The notes: a model not told the origin generated them from the letters alone. Numbered from the stretch's first letter, positions 17,677-27,514 are shown. The stretch: 64,000 nt of DNA from JAQVEM01 sp964603595 (GCA_964603595.1 CAZRVN010000005.1:123357-187356), one strand, 5' to 3'. Made by a program: numbers and translations.

Positions 17677-18627
17677 CTATTCCAGACTACCCAGAAACTT
17701 TTCCGCATACATTGCAGCCACTGCACCATCTGCAACTGCAGTTATAACCTGCCTTAATGGCGTATTTCTGATATCGCCAACCGCAAATATCCCGGGGTAT
17801 GACGTCTCCATTCTGGAATTTGTTATTATAAAGCCATCTTTATCAAGCTCCACGAGATCCTTTACCAGACCTGAATTAGGGTTCCATCCCACATATTCAA
17901 AAACTGCATCTACTCTAAGCTCAAATGTCTTACCTTCTTTTTTATCTCTTATCAGAACTTCATCCAGCTTATCACTGCCACTAAATTTTTCTATCACGGA
18001 ACTCCATAAAAATTCTATCTTTTTATTCTTAAATGCTCTATCCCTCAAAATCTTTACCGCACGTAACTCATCTCTCCTGTGGATTACATACACCTTCTTT
18101 GTAAATTTTGTAAGAAAAATTGCTTCCTCCAGTGCCGTATCTCCGCCTCCCACAACTGCCACTTCTTTATCCTTATACAGAGCCCCGTCACAGGTCGCAC
18201 AGAATGAAACACCCCTGCCAATAAGCTTATCCTCACCTTCCGCATTCAACCTTGCAGGTCTTGCTCCTGTAGCTACTATCACTGAATTGGCGAATATTAC
18301 TCCGCCGTCACCCGAACACTTGAATTTATAAAATTTATCACTCTTATTACCGTTAATAATCTCTATAGAATCTATAGCAAAATAATCTCTTGCTTTTATC
18401 CCGAGCCCCTCACAATGTTCTATGATATTCCGGGAAAGCTCGTAACCGGATATATTATCCTTGAATCCGGGATAATTTTCTATAAGATCAGTATTTATTA
18501 TCTGCCCACCGGCTACCAGCTTTTCTACAATATCAAAATCAAGCCCTGCTCTTTTTGCATACAGCGCTGCACCCAGTCCTCCGGGACCAGCACCTATAAT
18601 AACTAAATCATTCTTTAATTCATCCAT
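17677..18627 (-). CDS. trxB: Thioredoxin reductase
   Basis: A 316-residue class II pyridine nucleotide-disulfide oxidoreductase of typical length. The FAD fold is GAGPGGLGAALYA (residue 12 on), the redox pair is CATC (143-146) and the NADPH fold is GGGDTALEEAIFL. The C-terminal FAD motif is 'GIFAVGDIRNTPLRQ'. It reduces thioredoxin with NADPH. A good ribosome site (GGAGGAATTG) lies upstream. No trxA is adjacent. The CwlM-like gene follows after about 50 bases, the pairing seen near the replication origin of Actinobacteria. Confidence 0.94.
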   Translation of the reverse strand: MDELKNDLVIIGAGPGGLGAALYAKRAGLDFDIVEKLVAGGQIINTDLIENYPGFKDNISGYELSRNIIEHCEGLGIKARDYFAIDSIEIINGNKSDKFYKFKCSGDGGVIFANSVIVATGARPARLNAEGEDKLIGRGVSFCATCDGALYKDKEVAVVGGGDTALEEAIFLTKFTKKVYVIHRRDELRAVKILRDRAFKNKKIEFLWSSVIEKFSGSDKLDEVLIRDKKEGKTFELRVDAVFEYVGWNPNSGLVKDLVELDKDGFIITNSRMETSYPGIFAVGDIRNTPLRQVITAVADGAVAAMYAEKFLGSLE

Positions 18628-18841
18628 GCCAGTTCAATTCCTCCATTCCAGAATCCATAAATCCAATTATAAAAAAAGAAATAAACACATTTCACCTAAT
18701 ATTATAAATATTTAGAATTTAAAATAAATAAATAATTATGTGCAATTGGCAAAAATAATAAAAATTACACCTGTGGTAGCAGTTATATGAAAGAGTTACC
18801 TGTCGTCTTATAGGTCCCGGCCAATAAAATGCCTGTTACTT

Positions 18842-19078
18842 CTAATATCTCTTTGCAGCTTCTTTTATCCTCTTCTCAAGTTCATCTTCTGTCTTTACAC
18901 CTGAAATGTCCAGATTCATGTCCATTAAAAGCCTTAACGCACATCTTACAATCATAGTATTCGCTATCTTGTGGCCTCCTGATTTCTTACATTCAATACC
19001 CAGATTTTCCAAAAATGAAACCATACCTGAAGGCATTGTTATCGGAATCCTGAAATAATCCTGCTTACGTTCTACCAT
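18842..19078 (-). CDS. Small protein, possible ribbon-helix-helix DNA-binding fold
   Basis: A 78-residue basic protein with a clear ribosome site (AAGAGGTGG). The first part has a short beta-like stretch (DYFRIPITMPSG), then a helix (MVSFLENLGIECKKS) and a second helix (NTMIVRCALRLLMDMNLD), followed by a charged C-terminal helix. The order strand-helix-helix resembles ribbon-helix-helix regulators, but no signature settles this. It lies alone upstream of trxB and is a small gene of unknown role. Confidence 0.6.
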   Translation of the reverse strand: MVERKQDYFRIPITMPSGMVSFLENLGIECKKSGGHKIANTMIVRCALRLLMDMNLDISGVKTEDELEKRIKEAAKRY

Positions 19079-19422
19079 ACTACCACCTCTTAATATATTA
19101 CTATTGCATTTTTATGCATATGAGTATATCTATTAAAAGTCAAATTGTCAAACTTGCCAGAGCAGCTACTCTACATAACCGTACATAAAAAAACATTCAA
19201 ATTTATGAAATAACCAAACAGGAGAATTTTTTTAAATCGTTTTTTTATTCTGGATTTTTTTCTTTCAAAAGAATTTTAAACCACAGAACCCTAAAATAGA
19301 AAATTTCGTTACTTTCTTTAATGTTTTGGTATAAGATTATATTTAATATCTATAATAGAAATTTGAAAAAAATCCATAATATTAGAAATTGTATAAATAT
19401 AGAAATCAAGAGAGGTCAGATA
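19079..19422. other. Intergenic region between divergent small genes
   Basis: About 340 AT-rich bases separating the minus-strand small gene from the plus-strand TIGR00725 gene. No clear promoter or structure is seen. The upstream part of the plus-strand frame (19321-19422) is open but reads as low-complexity Asn/Ile/Lys text and has no ribosome site. Confidence 0.45.
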
Positions 19423-19944
19423 ATGATAAACATCAAGAAAAAAGAGGGCATTATAAAAATCTCTGTTATAGGCGGCAGCCATATAGACAGTGATATCTAT
19501 AACCTTGCCTATGAGGTAGGCAGGGAAATCGCAAGAAACGGCGCAGTACTGGTCTGCGGCGGCTTATCTGGTGTTATGGAAGCTGCCTGCAGGGGCGCAA
19601 GTGAAGAAGACGGGCTTACAATAGGTATACTGCCTACTACAGATGAAAATTGCGCAAATGAATATGTTGATATAAGGATACCCACAGGAATTGGCCATGC
19701 CAGAAACCTTACCGTAGTGCTATCAGCTCATGCAGTAATAGCTGTTGACGGAAGCTACGGCACACTTTCAGAAATTAGTTATGCATTAACCTTTAAAAAA
19801 CCAGTTATAGGACTTAAAACCTGGGAGCTTAAGCCATATTATAGTGAAAACATCCCCCATATAATCAGGGCCAAAACTGCCAGAGAAGCAGTAAGGAAAG
19901 CAGTAAAGGAAGCAAAAAATTACAGGAAGAATATAAGCTCCTGA
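19423..19944 (+). CDS. TIGR00725 family protein (SLOG/LOG-like nucleotide-binding fold)
   Basis: A 173-residue Rossmann-type protein related to lysine decarboxylase-like/LOG proteins. It begins 'ISVIGGSHIDSDIYNLA', keeps the nucleotide loop 'VLVCGGLSGVMEAACRGA', and has 'VDGSYGTLSEISYAL' at the site of the PGGxGTxxE motif, followed by the 'KKPVIGL' strand. The function of TIGR00725 proteins is not known; nucleotide or ligand sensing has been suggested for the wider fold. Start 19423 is chosen because AGAGAGGTC lies just before it and the upstream extension does not look like protein. Confidence 0.82.
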   Translation: MINIKKKEGIIKISVIGGSHIDSDIYNLAYEVGREIARNGAVLVCGGLSGVMEAACRGASEEDGLTIGILPTTDENCANEYVDIRIPTGIGHARNLTVVLSAHAVIAVDGSYGTLSEISYALTFKKPVIGLKTWELKPYYSENIPHIIRAKTAREAVRKAVKEAKNYRKNISS

Positions 19945-20028
19945 CAGGCCCTCTCCCTGTAATAATTATAAATTCAAATAAAATCCAGGATCATAGTCTT
20001 TATCAATGTAAAACTTTAAAAAATATTA

Positions 20029-20451
20029 TTAAAATACCTTAACAAAATTCATCTGCAGATTAGACAGAGAAGATTGTAGATTTTCCCTTTCCTCCTCACT
20101 TACTTCATCCATTATTACTTTAAGCAGCGCATCAAAACCATCTATTGCTACTTTTGCCTGCTGTTTATCCTTATATTTATCATTCACTTCAACAGGAAGC
20201 CCCATTTTTTTATAAGCCAGACTTGAAAGTGACATCATCATCTGGATTATTATATCTTTGGTTGCTAATTTATTTATCTCCTCCTGCAGTTCCTTAATTA
20301 ATTCTTCCTGGTTCTCCTTTGTTTCCTCTTCTTTTTTTTCTTTCGTATCTCCTTCAATAATTTTTTCTTTTAATTCTTTATCTTCTCCATTACCGCTGGC
20401 AGCCTCTTTCTCTTTTTCTTTTCCCTGCTCTTTTTTCTTACCCTTTGCCAT
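20029..20451 (-). CDS. DUF1844 domain protein with charged N-terminus
   Basis: A 140-residue protein. The first 60 residues are almost only Lys and Glu. The DUF1844 domain follows ('IIQMMMSLSSLAYKKMGLP', 'AKVAIDGFDALLKVIMDEV', about residues 63-130). The domain is small, helical and of unknown function, and is widespread in Actinobacteria among others. The start ATG has GGGGAAGGTG upstream. It lies 26 bases after the apt gene and is probably co-transcribed with it. Confidence 0.82.
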   Translation of the reverse strand: MAKGKKKEQGKEKEKEAASGNGEDKELKEKIIEGDTKEKKEEETKENQEELIKELQEEINKLATKDIIIQMMMSLSSLAYKKMGLPVEVNDKYKDKQQAKVAIDGFDALLKVIMDEVSEEERENLQSSLSNLQMNFVKVF

Positions 20452-20477
20452 ATATATTCACCTTCCCCTAATATTTT

Positions 20478-20999
20478 TTATTCCGACTCATATTTAATTA
20501 ATGAAAAAACATCATAACCCTCTAAAACCTCCCTTGGTTTTAGAAACTCAAGTTCAATCAAAAAACAAAATCCCACTACTTTGCCGCCCATTTTTTCAAC
20601 AAGTTCGGCCTTAGCTTTTGCTGTACCTCCGGTTGCCACCAGGTCATCAACAATTAAAATCTTATCACCTTTTTTTACAGCATCAATATGCATTTGTAAA
20701 ATATTTTTTCCATATTCAAGCTCATATGAAGCTTCGGTTATTTTATAAGGAAGTTTACCCGGCTTCCTAACCGGGATGAAACCAACACCCAGCTTATAGG
20801 CAACCACAGCACCATATATAAATCCCCTTGCCTCTGCGCCCAGAACTGCATCTATTTCTTTCCCCCGGCAGCTCTCCACTAATTTATCCACCGAATACCT
20901 GAATGCCTCTCCGTCCCCTAAGAGAGTTGTAATATCCCTGAATACCACTCCCTTCTTGGGAAAATCAGGGATGCTCCTTATTTTTTGTTTTAGGTCCAA
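20478..20999 (-). CDS. apt: Adenine phosphoribosyltransferase
   Basis: A 173-residue type I phosphoribosyltransferase of typical length. It starts 'DLKQKIRSIPDFPKKGVVFR' as the family does and has the PRPP-binding loop 'KILIVDDLVATGGTAKA' (about residues 115-131) and 'GAEARGFIYGAVVAYKLGVG' for the pyrophosphate loop. It salvages adenine to AMP using PRPP. It sits between the M3 peptidase and the DUF1844 gene on the same strand. Confidence 0.95.
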   Translation of the reverse strand: MDLKQKIRSIPDFPKKGVVFRDITTLLGDGEAFRYSVDKLVESCRGKEIDAVLGAEARGFIYGAVVAYKLGVGFIPVRKPGKLPYKITEASYELEYGKNILQMHIDAVKKGDKILIVDDLVATGGTAKAKAELVEKMGGKVVGFCFLIELEFLKPREVLEGYDVFSLIKYESE

Positions 21000-21058
21000 T
21001 TTTTATCCTTTCTATAAGTTTTATATATTTAAAAAATCTTAGATTAATTAAATTTTCC

Positions 21059-22555
21059 TTATACACTTTTAATTCCATCTATAAGAGAACCTATAAGGTA
21101 ATCAACATCCATTTTACCAAATCCCAGCTGTGATAAAATCTCTTCTACTTTATATTTCTGGCCGTAGCTCCATAGTTCCTTAAGAAAAGAGCCGGCCTTT
21201 TTATTCCTGTACCAGGTGTAATCAAATTTTCTGCGCATGTATTCCTCAAGCTGTGCCTGAAAAATCCATGCTTTTATATAGCTGGTACAGTAAAAGCCAT
21301 TATCCACATCCTTTAAGTAGCTTTCAATAGGATATTTCATTAAAGTTACCTCAGATAAAATCTCTTTATAAAGAGATTCCCTACCATTTATTGACTCCCC
21401 GTTATGCAGGGCCAGTTCATACTTAAGCTTGCCTGCATATCTCCTGCAAAACCAGAGCTTTACAAGGTTTGAAAAACGCACAAACTCACCTGCCTGCTCC
21501 CTGTCCATACCGATGAAATCAACCAGCCAGTGCCTGTTCTGCATGAGCTGCTCCATGCTAAAAGCGTACCCTTCTGTAACTGCATTATCTCCCAGGCACC
21601 TGTATTCAAAATCAAGCTGTGGGCTGGTATTTCCAAAATGAAGCGTATGACCCCCCTCGTGAAGCATTGCCTCAAAATCATCCTGTCCCCCTGAAGGCAT
21701 AATTACAAGATATATTTCTCCCGGTATCCCCGGGGTACTGCAAAATGCTCTTGGTGATTTATTTTCCCTTTCCTCTACATCAAGGTAAATATTTTTATAT
21801 GTTTCAAGGTCTATTCCCATTTCAAATAAAGTGCCTTTAAATACAGGGATAAGATTTTCTTTTTTAAAGAATCTATCATATTTTCTGGCTCTTTTTAAAG
21901 ACGAAAAATCGCTTCTTCTTGACTCATCAAGCGATATCTTTATTTCTCTTCTTAATAAATCCCCGAATTGCTCCTGATATAAATTCCGGGTTTCATCAAG
22001 GAGCTTTTTCATTCCATCCTGAAGACTCAAAAAATCCTCTTCTTTAAGGTATGAAAAAAGTTCACTGTAGCTCGAAAAACCCAGATCCATTGCCATTTTG
22101 TGGACAGAACTCCAGTAATCATACAGGGTGCCATTCAAGTTGTCCGCAACTACTTTATTTCTCTTATCGTCAATACTGTCCCTTTTAACTTTATCCTGTT
22201 CATTTAAAAGCATAATTTCAGAATACCTGAAAGGCACCTCCCTGCCGTCTATAACAATCTTTGCTTTTGCTTCATCTTCTGCAATCTTATCAATAAGTCC
22301 CTTGGTCTGCTTCTCAAGATAACCTTCCGTGCAAAATTTTAAAAGGTAGGCAGCTCTTTTCTTTTCTTCGCCGGTTCTTTTATCCTTTATACTTTTTATA
22401 AAATCAATATTTTTTTTATCAAACAAATGGCTGAACTCATCATAAATCCCGCTTACATTAAGACTATCCTTTCTGCCTGAAAAATGCAGGTAATACTCCT
22501 TATCTATTTTATAAAGAAAGGATTCTGCATCTATTCTGTATTCTTTAATATCCAT
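21059..22555 (-). CDS. M3 family zinc metallopeptidase (oligoendopeptidase F-like)
   Basis: A 498-residue, all-helical peptidase. The zinc site is HEGGH in 'MLHEGGHTLHFG' (about residues 294-305), with a third ligand Glu about 27 residues later in 'DNAVTEGYAFSMEQLM'. It is shorter than PepF (about 600 residues) but continuous from end to end. The first 150 residues form helices in place of the usual lid. It is cytoplasmic and likely degrades oligopeptides. It lies 59 bases upstream of apt, on the same strand. Confidence 0.87.
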   Translation of the reverse strand: MDIKEYRIDAESFLYKIDKEYYLHFSGRKDSLNVSGIYDEFSHLFDKKNIDFIKSIKDKRTGEEKKRAAYLLKFCTEGYLEKQTKGLIDKIAEDEAKAKIVIDGREVPFRYSEIMLLNEQDKVKRDSIDDKRNKVVADNLNGTLYDYWSSVHKMAMDLGFSSYSELFSYLKEEDFLSLQDGMKKLLDETRNLYQEQFGDLLRREIKISLDESRRSDFSSLKRARKYDRFFKKENLIPVFKGTLFEMGIDLETYKNIYLDVEERENKSPRAFCSTPGIPGEIYLVIMPSGGQDDFEAMLHEGGHTLHFGNTSPQLDFEYRCLGDNAVTEGYAFSMEQLMQNRHWLVDFIGMDREQAGEFVRFSNLVKLWFCRRYAGKLKYELALHNGESINGRESLYKEILSEVTLMKYPIESYLKDVDNGFYCTSYIKAWIFQAQLEEYMRRKFDYTWYRNKKAGSFLKELWSYGQKYKVEEILSQLGFGKMDVDYLIGSLIDGIKSV

Positions 22556-22706
22556 TTAATACCTTCACCTATTTTTTTATATAATAAAAAACCAGCTAGC
22601 TCTTGATAGCCCTTTTTTTATGATTGTATTTATAGCTTAAAAAATAATAACCTTAAGCCCGTATAAAAATTGAATTTTTAGCTCCCGCTTAGCCGCAGAG
22701 TAACAA

Positions 22707-23807
22707 TCAGAATAGCTCGCTCTGCCGGCCGTCTTCTTCCGGAACTTTACCGCTGCTTTTATTCTTCTTACTATTTTTTCCTTCCGGTGCTTTCTTACCG
22801 GCTCTATTCAAACTTATATTATTTTCATCATATTCACTTCCGGTCATTTTAAGTTTTTTCAAAAATACCGGTCTCTCAAAAATTTTTGCATAATCCGACC
22901 AATCACTGCCATTTTTATTTTCTTCAATCAATATATTATATCCACCAACATCAGCATCCATATGGTCTGCATGATAAACTATAAATGCTTCCAGGATTTT
23001 TGGCCTTTTAGGAGAGCCAAATTCCTTATGCCCGTGATGGCTTAGTATGATATGAAGAAGCCGGTTGCTCAAATCCTGTGGGAAGCCCTCTATTTTCTTT
23101 ATCTTTTCAATAATCCATCCGTACCCAATGGTTATATGCCCCAGGAGTTTACCCTGGTCAGTTACCTCCGTGGTTACTTTTGTTCTGTACTCCTTTATCT
23201 TCCCGATATCATGCAGAATCGCTCCGCTTATAAGGAGGTCGTAATTTAAATTTTTGTAAACCCTGTAAATAGCATCACATATTTTTGTAACATTAAGCGT
23301 ATGTTCAAGCAGCCCTCCTTTAAATGCATGGTGGTAATACTTAGCTGCAGATGAACTTTTAAAGTCGTCTGCAAAATTATCATCCCCAAAAAACATATCA
23401 AGTAATTCCTTAAGGTAGGGGTTATTGACTGTGGCAATGTATCCCTTAATTTCCTTAAACATACCGTCAATATCCTTACTGGATGTCTTTAAATAATCTG
23501 AATGCTTGATATTTTCATTATTTTTTATCTTTTCTAAGGAGTTTACGATAAGCTGTCTTCCCCCTTTATATGCTTTTACGTCCCCTTCTACAAGGACAAA
23601 ATCCCCTACACTGAAATCTTCCGCTTTAATAAAAGTTTCCGTCCACAGCACTCCTCCTATACTTCCTTCCCTGTCCTGAAGCGTAACAGTGCAGTAATCA
23701 TCACCGTTTCTTTTTTTCCTGACCTGTTTATCTGCTACTACAAATATAGATTCCGCTTTTCCACCAATTGTAAGGTCTGATGTAAATTGTTTCTTGCCTG
23801 TTTCCAT
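22707..23807 (-). CDS. yhaM: YhaM-type 3'-5' exoribonuclease (OB fold plus HD domain)
   Basis: A 366-residue protein. An N-terminal OB fold ('VTLQDREGSIGGVLW', about residues 10-90) binds nucleic acid. A central HD phosphohydrolase domain follows, with 'HHAFKGGLLEHTLNV' (about 158-172), 'ISGAILHDIGKIKEY' (the HD pair) and 'LSHHGHKEFGSPKRPK'. The C-terminal 55 residues are a basic, disordered tail ending in SELF. It degrades RNA from the 3' end with Mn(2+). No partner gene is adjacent; surE lies downstream on the same strand in map order but upstream in transcription. Confidence 0.88.
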   Translation of the reverse strand: METGKKQFTSDLTIGGKAESIFVVADKQVRKKRNGDDYCTVTLQDREGSIGGVLWTETFIKAEDFSVGDFVLVEGDVKAYKGGRQLIVNSLEKIKNNENIKHSDYLKTSSKDIDGMFKEIKGYIATVNNPYLKELLDMFFGDDNFADDFKSSSAAKYYHHAFKGGLLEHTLNVTKICDAIYRVYKNLNYDLLISGAILHDIGKIKEYRTKVTTEVTDQGKLLGHITIGYGWIIEKIKKIEGFPQDLSNRLLHIILSHHGHKEFGSPKRPKILEAFIVYHADHMDADVGGYNILIEENKNGSDWSDYAKIFERPVFLKKLKMTGSEYDENNISLNRAGKKAPEGKNSKKNKSSGKVPEEDGRQSELF

Positions 23808-23936
23808 AATTAATATTCTCCTATTTTTTTCTACCCTTTCGCTACTTCTATTATCTATTTTAATGCGTCTATTTCCTCATTTTTATTATACCCGCTTTAT
23901 TTTAACTTATAATAATCTCACATCCATCATTAGCTA

Positions 23937-24713
23937 TTATTTTTTAATATTCCATTTTTTAAAATAATCAATTGCCCCGGGATTTGTCATATCATAGTGG
24001 ATAGGTGTAATGGAGATATAATTATTCTTCACTGCGCAATAATCGGTATCCATATCTACAGTTTCCCCCTCAAATTCTCCGTCCATCCAGTAATAATCCC
24101 TTCCCCTGGGGTCCACTCTCTTTATGAACTTATCCTTTACCCTGGCATTGCTCTGCCTGGTAATAATTACCCCTTTTATTTTATCTTCTGGGACATCAGG
24201 AATATTTATATTAAGAAGAGTCCTCCCGGGAAGCCCGCCATTTTCTATTATCCTTGAGGCAATTCTTTTCGTAAAATCCGCCGCATACTTATAGTCGGGG
24301 TCAACCAGATTATCAACCGAAACAGCTATGGAAGTTATGCCAAGAGTAGTCCCTTCAGTTGCTGCTGATACAGTTCCTGAATAAATAATGTTCTCCCCTA
24401 AATTTGCTCCCCTGTTTATACCGGAAATAAGTAAATCAGGAGTTTTGTCAAGGATATCACTGCTGGCTATTTTCACGCAATCAGCCGGTGTCCCATCCAC
24501 CGCATATCCAAAGAAGCATCCATTTCTGTAATCCCTCCTTACTGAAATAGGGCGGAACACAGTAATAGCATGACCCACCGCACTGCTTTCCTTATCCGGC
24601 GCTATTATCCTTATATCAAAGCTCCCGTCTTTTTCCAGAACCCTGTAAAGAGAATAAAGGCCCTCTGAATCTATGCCATCATCATTTGTCAGTAAGATTA
24701 TTTTTCTATCCAT
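23937..24713 (-). CDS. surE: 5'/3'-nucleotidase SurE
   Basis: A 258-residue metal-dependent phosphatase of the usual size. The N-terminal motif 'LLTNDDGIDSEGLYSL' carries the metal-binding Asp-Asp, and 'SGINRGANLGENIIYSGTVS' is the second signature. It dephosphorylates nucleoside monophosphates and sometimes polyphosphate or exopolyphosphate. It is the first gene of the minus-strand run that continues through yhaM, the M3 peptidase and apt. Confidence 0.94.
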   Translation of the reverse strand: MDRKIILLTNDDGIDSEGLYSLYRVLEKDGSFDIRIIAPDKESSAVGHAITVFRPISVRRDYRNGCFFGYAVDGTPADCVKIASSDILDKTPDLLISGINRGANLGENIIYSGTVSAATEGTTLGITSIAVSVDNLVDPDYKYAADFTKRIASRIIENGGLPGRTLLNINIPDVPEDKIKGVIITRQSNARVKDKFIKRVDPRGRDYYWMDGEFEGETVDMDTDYCAVKNNYISITPIHYDMTNPGAIDYFKKWNIKK

Positions 24714-25061
24714 GCTTTTTTACTGGTTGACTAAGAATCATATCATATTCTATAACTAAATAACTATTAATTCTATAACCCCAAAACAAATTTTTGTAAT
24801 AATTTCCTTAAAGTTTTCATATTAACTCTTAGATAGTTTAGATAATTCATTTTATTATATTCAGATAATTCATAAAATTTTAAATTAACCTGTTTTTAGG
24901 TGACAGAGTTAAATTGGAAAATGTCAGTTAAGTAAGATTACCACACTTATCGTACTTAAATTTTAAATCATCGAAGACTTTGTATATATTTATTGATAAA
25001 TAATATAGAATTTTAAGTATATTATAGTAAAAAAACTTACATTTAAGGTGAATTATTTATT
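24714..25061. other. Intergenic region at the boundary of housekeeping and sugar genes
   Basis: About 350 AT-rich bases between surE and the divergent two-domain aldolase. A stretch near 24899-24935 (GGTGACAGAGTTAAATTGG, then AAAATGTCAGTTAAG) resembles the TGTCA-type ends of IS21-family elements, but no transposase lies next to it. AAGGTG before 25062 serves as ribosome site. Confidence 0.4.
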
Positions 25062-26348
25062 ATGAAATTTGAATTAATGCATCCTGCAGAACAAATATCC
25101 ATGATTATGGAAAGAATTTACGGATATGGAATGACTACAACATCAGGAGGAAATCTTTCAATACTTGATAATGAAAAAAACATATGGATAACTCCTGCCG
25201 GGGTTGATAAAGGTTCTCTTACACATAAAGATATAGTATATATAAAGCATGATGGCACAGTAGTCGGAAATTATAAACCTTCCAGTGAGCTTCAGTTCCA
25301 TAAGCAGATTTATGAAAAAAGACCGGATATTAAAGCTATACTGCATACACATCCACCAGCATTGGTAGCTTTTAGTATTACGAGAAAAATACCCGATATA
25401 AATCTGATTCCTAATGTACATTTAATATGCGGTGACATAGGCATTGCAAGGTATTCACTGCCAGGAAGCAAAGAACTCGGCGAAAAAATTACAGCTGTGT
25501 TTGGAAGAGGAATCAATACAGTAATTCTCGAAAATCACGGCATAGTAATAGGAGCACCAGATCTTTTTAAAGCTTTCATGGCTTTTGAAACACTTGATTT
25601 TTGCGCCAGACTGGAAATAAATGCAAACAGAATAGGCAAACCTATTTCGCTTTCGCAAAAAGAAATAGAAATGTTAAAAAATAAACAACATTCAGATATT
25701 GGAGAGTATGTTCCAAAAGAATACAGCTGTTTTGAAAGAGCTGCCAGAAAAGAAATGTGCCACTTGATACATCGGGCTTACAACCAGAGACTGTTTACCA
25801 GTACGCAGGGTACTTTCTCTCAAAGGATTGATGATGAATCATTTATTTTAACGCCTTACGGAATTGACAGGAAATATCTTGATATAAGCGATATTGTTAA
25901 AATTAAAAATGGATTAAAAGAAAAAGGTAAGACACCAAGCCGCTCTTTATTACTTCATAAGTATATTTACCAGAAACATTCCCATATAAATTCAATTATA
26001 ATTTCACACCCTCCCAATATTATGGCTTTCGCAGTAACAAAAAAAGAGTTTAACTCAAAAACAATACCGGAAAGCTATATATTGTTGAGAGATGTTCCTA
26101 AACTTCCTTTTGGGTCAAGTTTTATGCATCCAAAGATGATAGCCAGCATTTTCAAAAAGAGCATACCCATGGTTATAGTAAAAAACGACTGTATTATAGT
26201 AACAGGTAATAGTCTCCTCAACGCATTTGATACTCTTGAGGTTGCTGAATTTACTGCAAAATCTATTATAGCTTCAAAGAGTATTGGAGAGATTGTTAAT
26301 ATAAGTGAAGATGAGATAACTAAAATTGAGAAAGCGTTTAAAATGTAA
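25062..26348 (+). CDS. Tandem two-domain class II aldolase/adducin protein
   Basis: A 428-residue protein made of two class II aldolase (fuculose-phosphate aldolase-like) domains in tandem, about residues 1-210 and 222-428. Domain 1 is complete: GGNLSI, the catalytic Glu in SSELQFH, zinc ligands in HTHPP and a third His in 'ENHGIVI'. Domain 2 aligns along its whole length but has lost them: SSELQFH reads SRSLLLH, HTHPP reads ISHPP and NHG reads NDC. The second half is thus probably structural. Its substrate is unknown; class II aldolases split sugar-phosphates into DHAP and an aldehyde. It converges on the rhamnose operon and is on the opposite strand. Confidence 0.85.
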   Translation: MKFELMHPAEQISMIMERIYGYGMTTTSGGNLSILDNEKNIWITPAGVDKGSLTHKDIVYIKHDGTVVGNYKPSSELQFHKQIYEKRPDIKAILHTHPPALVAFSITRKIPDINLIPNVHLICGDIGIARYSLPGSKELGEKITAVFGRGINTVILENHGIVIGAPDLFKAFMAFETLDFCARLEINANRIGKPISLSQKEIEMLKNKQHSDIGEYVPKEYSCFERAARKEMCHLIHRAYNQRLFTSTQGTFSQRIDDESFILTPYGIDRKYLDISDIVKIKNGLKEKGKTPSRSLLLHKYIYQKHSHINSIIISHPPNIMAFAVTKKEFNSKTIPESYILLRDVPKLPFGSSFMHPKMIASIFKKSIPMVIVKNDCIIVTGNSLLNAFDTLEVAEFTAKSIIASKSIGEIVNISEDEITKIEKAFKM

Positions 26349-26392
26349 ATTTGGTTATTGTAACTATTAGGCCTAAACTTCCATATTTAATT

Positions 26393-27514
26393 TTATATAG
26401 TTTTGTTATTCATAATAATATTTGACCTGAATTCCTCAACTTGCCAGCTATTAATAAAATCAATTTGATTTTTATCCATAAACTTATACCCTCCGAAACT
26501 TTCAGTATATGTAGCAATTTTTAAAGCATCCAGAAAAGAAATCATGGCAATATGTGAAGCAATTTCTTTTATACCGGTAGTAAAAACACCTAACATTTTT
26601 ACAGCTATCACCCTGGGGTAACAACCATTTCTCCTATTGTATTTATCTATATTATCTTCAATATTTTCTAAATTCTCTATAAACAACATCTCGGGTCCTG
26701 CGTATACAATATGATCTGGAGTGTAGGCAGAATGTACCTTTTTAAATGAATCACTATCTCTGATGACTTTGCTAATTTCGGCGTTATTTTTAAATATAAT
26801 ATACATTTCTTTAAAAGCAGGGTAATTTTTTATATAGTTATATACCTTTTTTATTTTTTCTTCATCAATTTTAACCGGTGAAAAATCGGGTTTACGATTA
26901 ATCTGTTTCTTTAAAGTTTTCATTATAAAATTATGAATGCTTTTAATCTCAACCAGATTTTCAGCTCCCACAATTAAACCATGATTTTCAAGAAATATTA
27001 TACTAGGCAGTAAATTATACTTTTTTTGATATACTGATAACCTGTTTTTAACTGATTTTGCCAGAGTATATCCCGGAGTTACATATGGAATCCATACATA
27101 TCTGTAATCAAACAATTTTTTTGCTATATAAAATCCATTTTTACTACAGGTCAATCCATTAACAAGAGCGGGATGGGTATGAACAATATATTTTTGAGGT
27201 AATATAGCATGGAGCAGTGATTCAATACTCGGTCGCTTTGTTTCTCCATTTGCACATGAAGCTATAAGTTCCTGTAAAAATATCTTCTCCCTTAAATTAA
27301 TATCAGTAGGATATTCCTTTTCCAGTATACTTTCTAAAGTATTCCTGTTCAGCTTCACAAATCCATCTTCTTTAATTGAAGCCAGCTCAAAACCTGATGC
27401 CTTTATAAAAATATACTTTTCATCCTTAAATGATGTATTGCCTCCACCTGCCATAAGAAAATTTGGGTCTTTTCCATAAAAACGAGAAATTTCAACCAGC
27501 TCTTTTATGCTCAT
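26393..27514 (-). CDS. RhaE-like class II aldolase (L-rhamnulose-1-phosphate aldolase domain)
   Basis: A 373-residue class II aldolase of the large type found as the first half of bifunctional RhaEW proteins. It has 'LMAGGGNTSFKD' near the start, zinc ligands in 'YIVHTHPALVNG' and the third His in 'FLENHGLIVG', and a C-terminal region with 'YTPDHIVYAGPEMLFI' and 'YPRVIAVKMLGVFTTG'. In RhaEW the dehydrogenase half follows directly; here that half is a separate gene (35314-36669) six genes upstream in the operon. It likely splits L-rhamnulose-1-phosphate into DHAP and L-lactaldehyde. It is the last gene of the nine-gene run and starts after AGGAG. Confidence 0.8.
   Translation of the reverse strand: MSIKELVEISRFYGKDPNFLMAGGGNTSFKDEKYIFIKASGFELASIKEDGFVKLNRNTLESILEKEYPTDINLREKIFLQELIASCANGETKRPSIESLLHAILPQKYIVHTHPALVNGLTCSKNGFYIAKKLFDYRYVWIPYVTPGYTLAKSVKNRLSVYQKKYNLLPSIIFLENHGLIVGAENLVEIKSIHNFIMKTLKKQINRKPDFSPVKIDEEKIKKVYNYIKNYPAFKEMYIIFKNNAEISKVIRDSDSFKKVHSAYTPDHIVYAGPEMLFIENLENIEDNIDKYNRRNGCYPRVIAVKMLGVFTTGIKEIASHIAMISFLDALKIATYTESFGGYKFMDKNQIDFINSWQVEEFRSNIIMNNKTI

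Noticed and set aside
24895..24940. Sequence resembling IS21-family ends (TGTCA with TTAAATTGGAAA)
   Set aside because: Only one short end-like stretch, with no second end and no transposase gene in the window.
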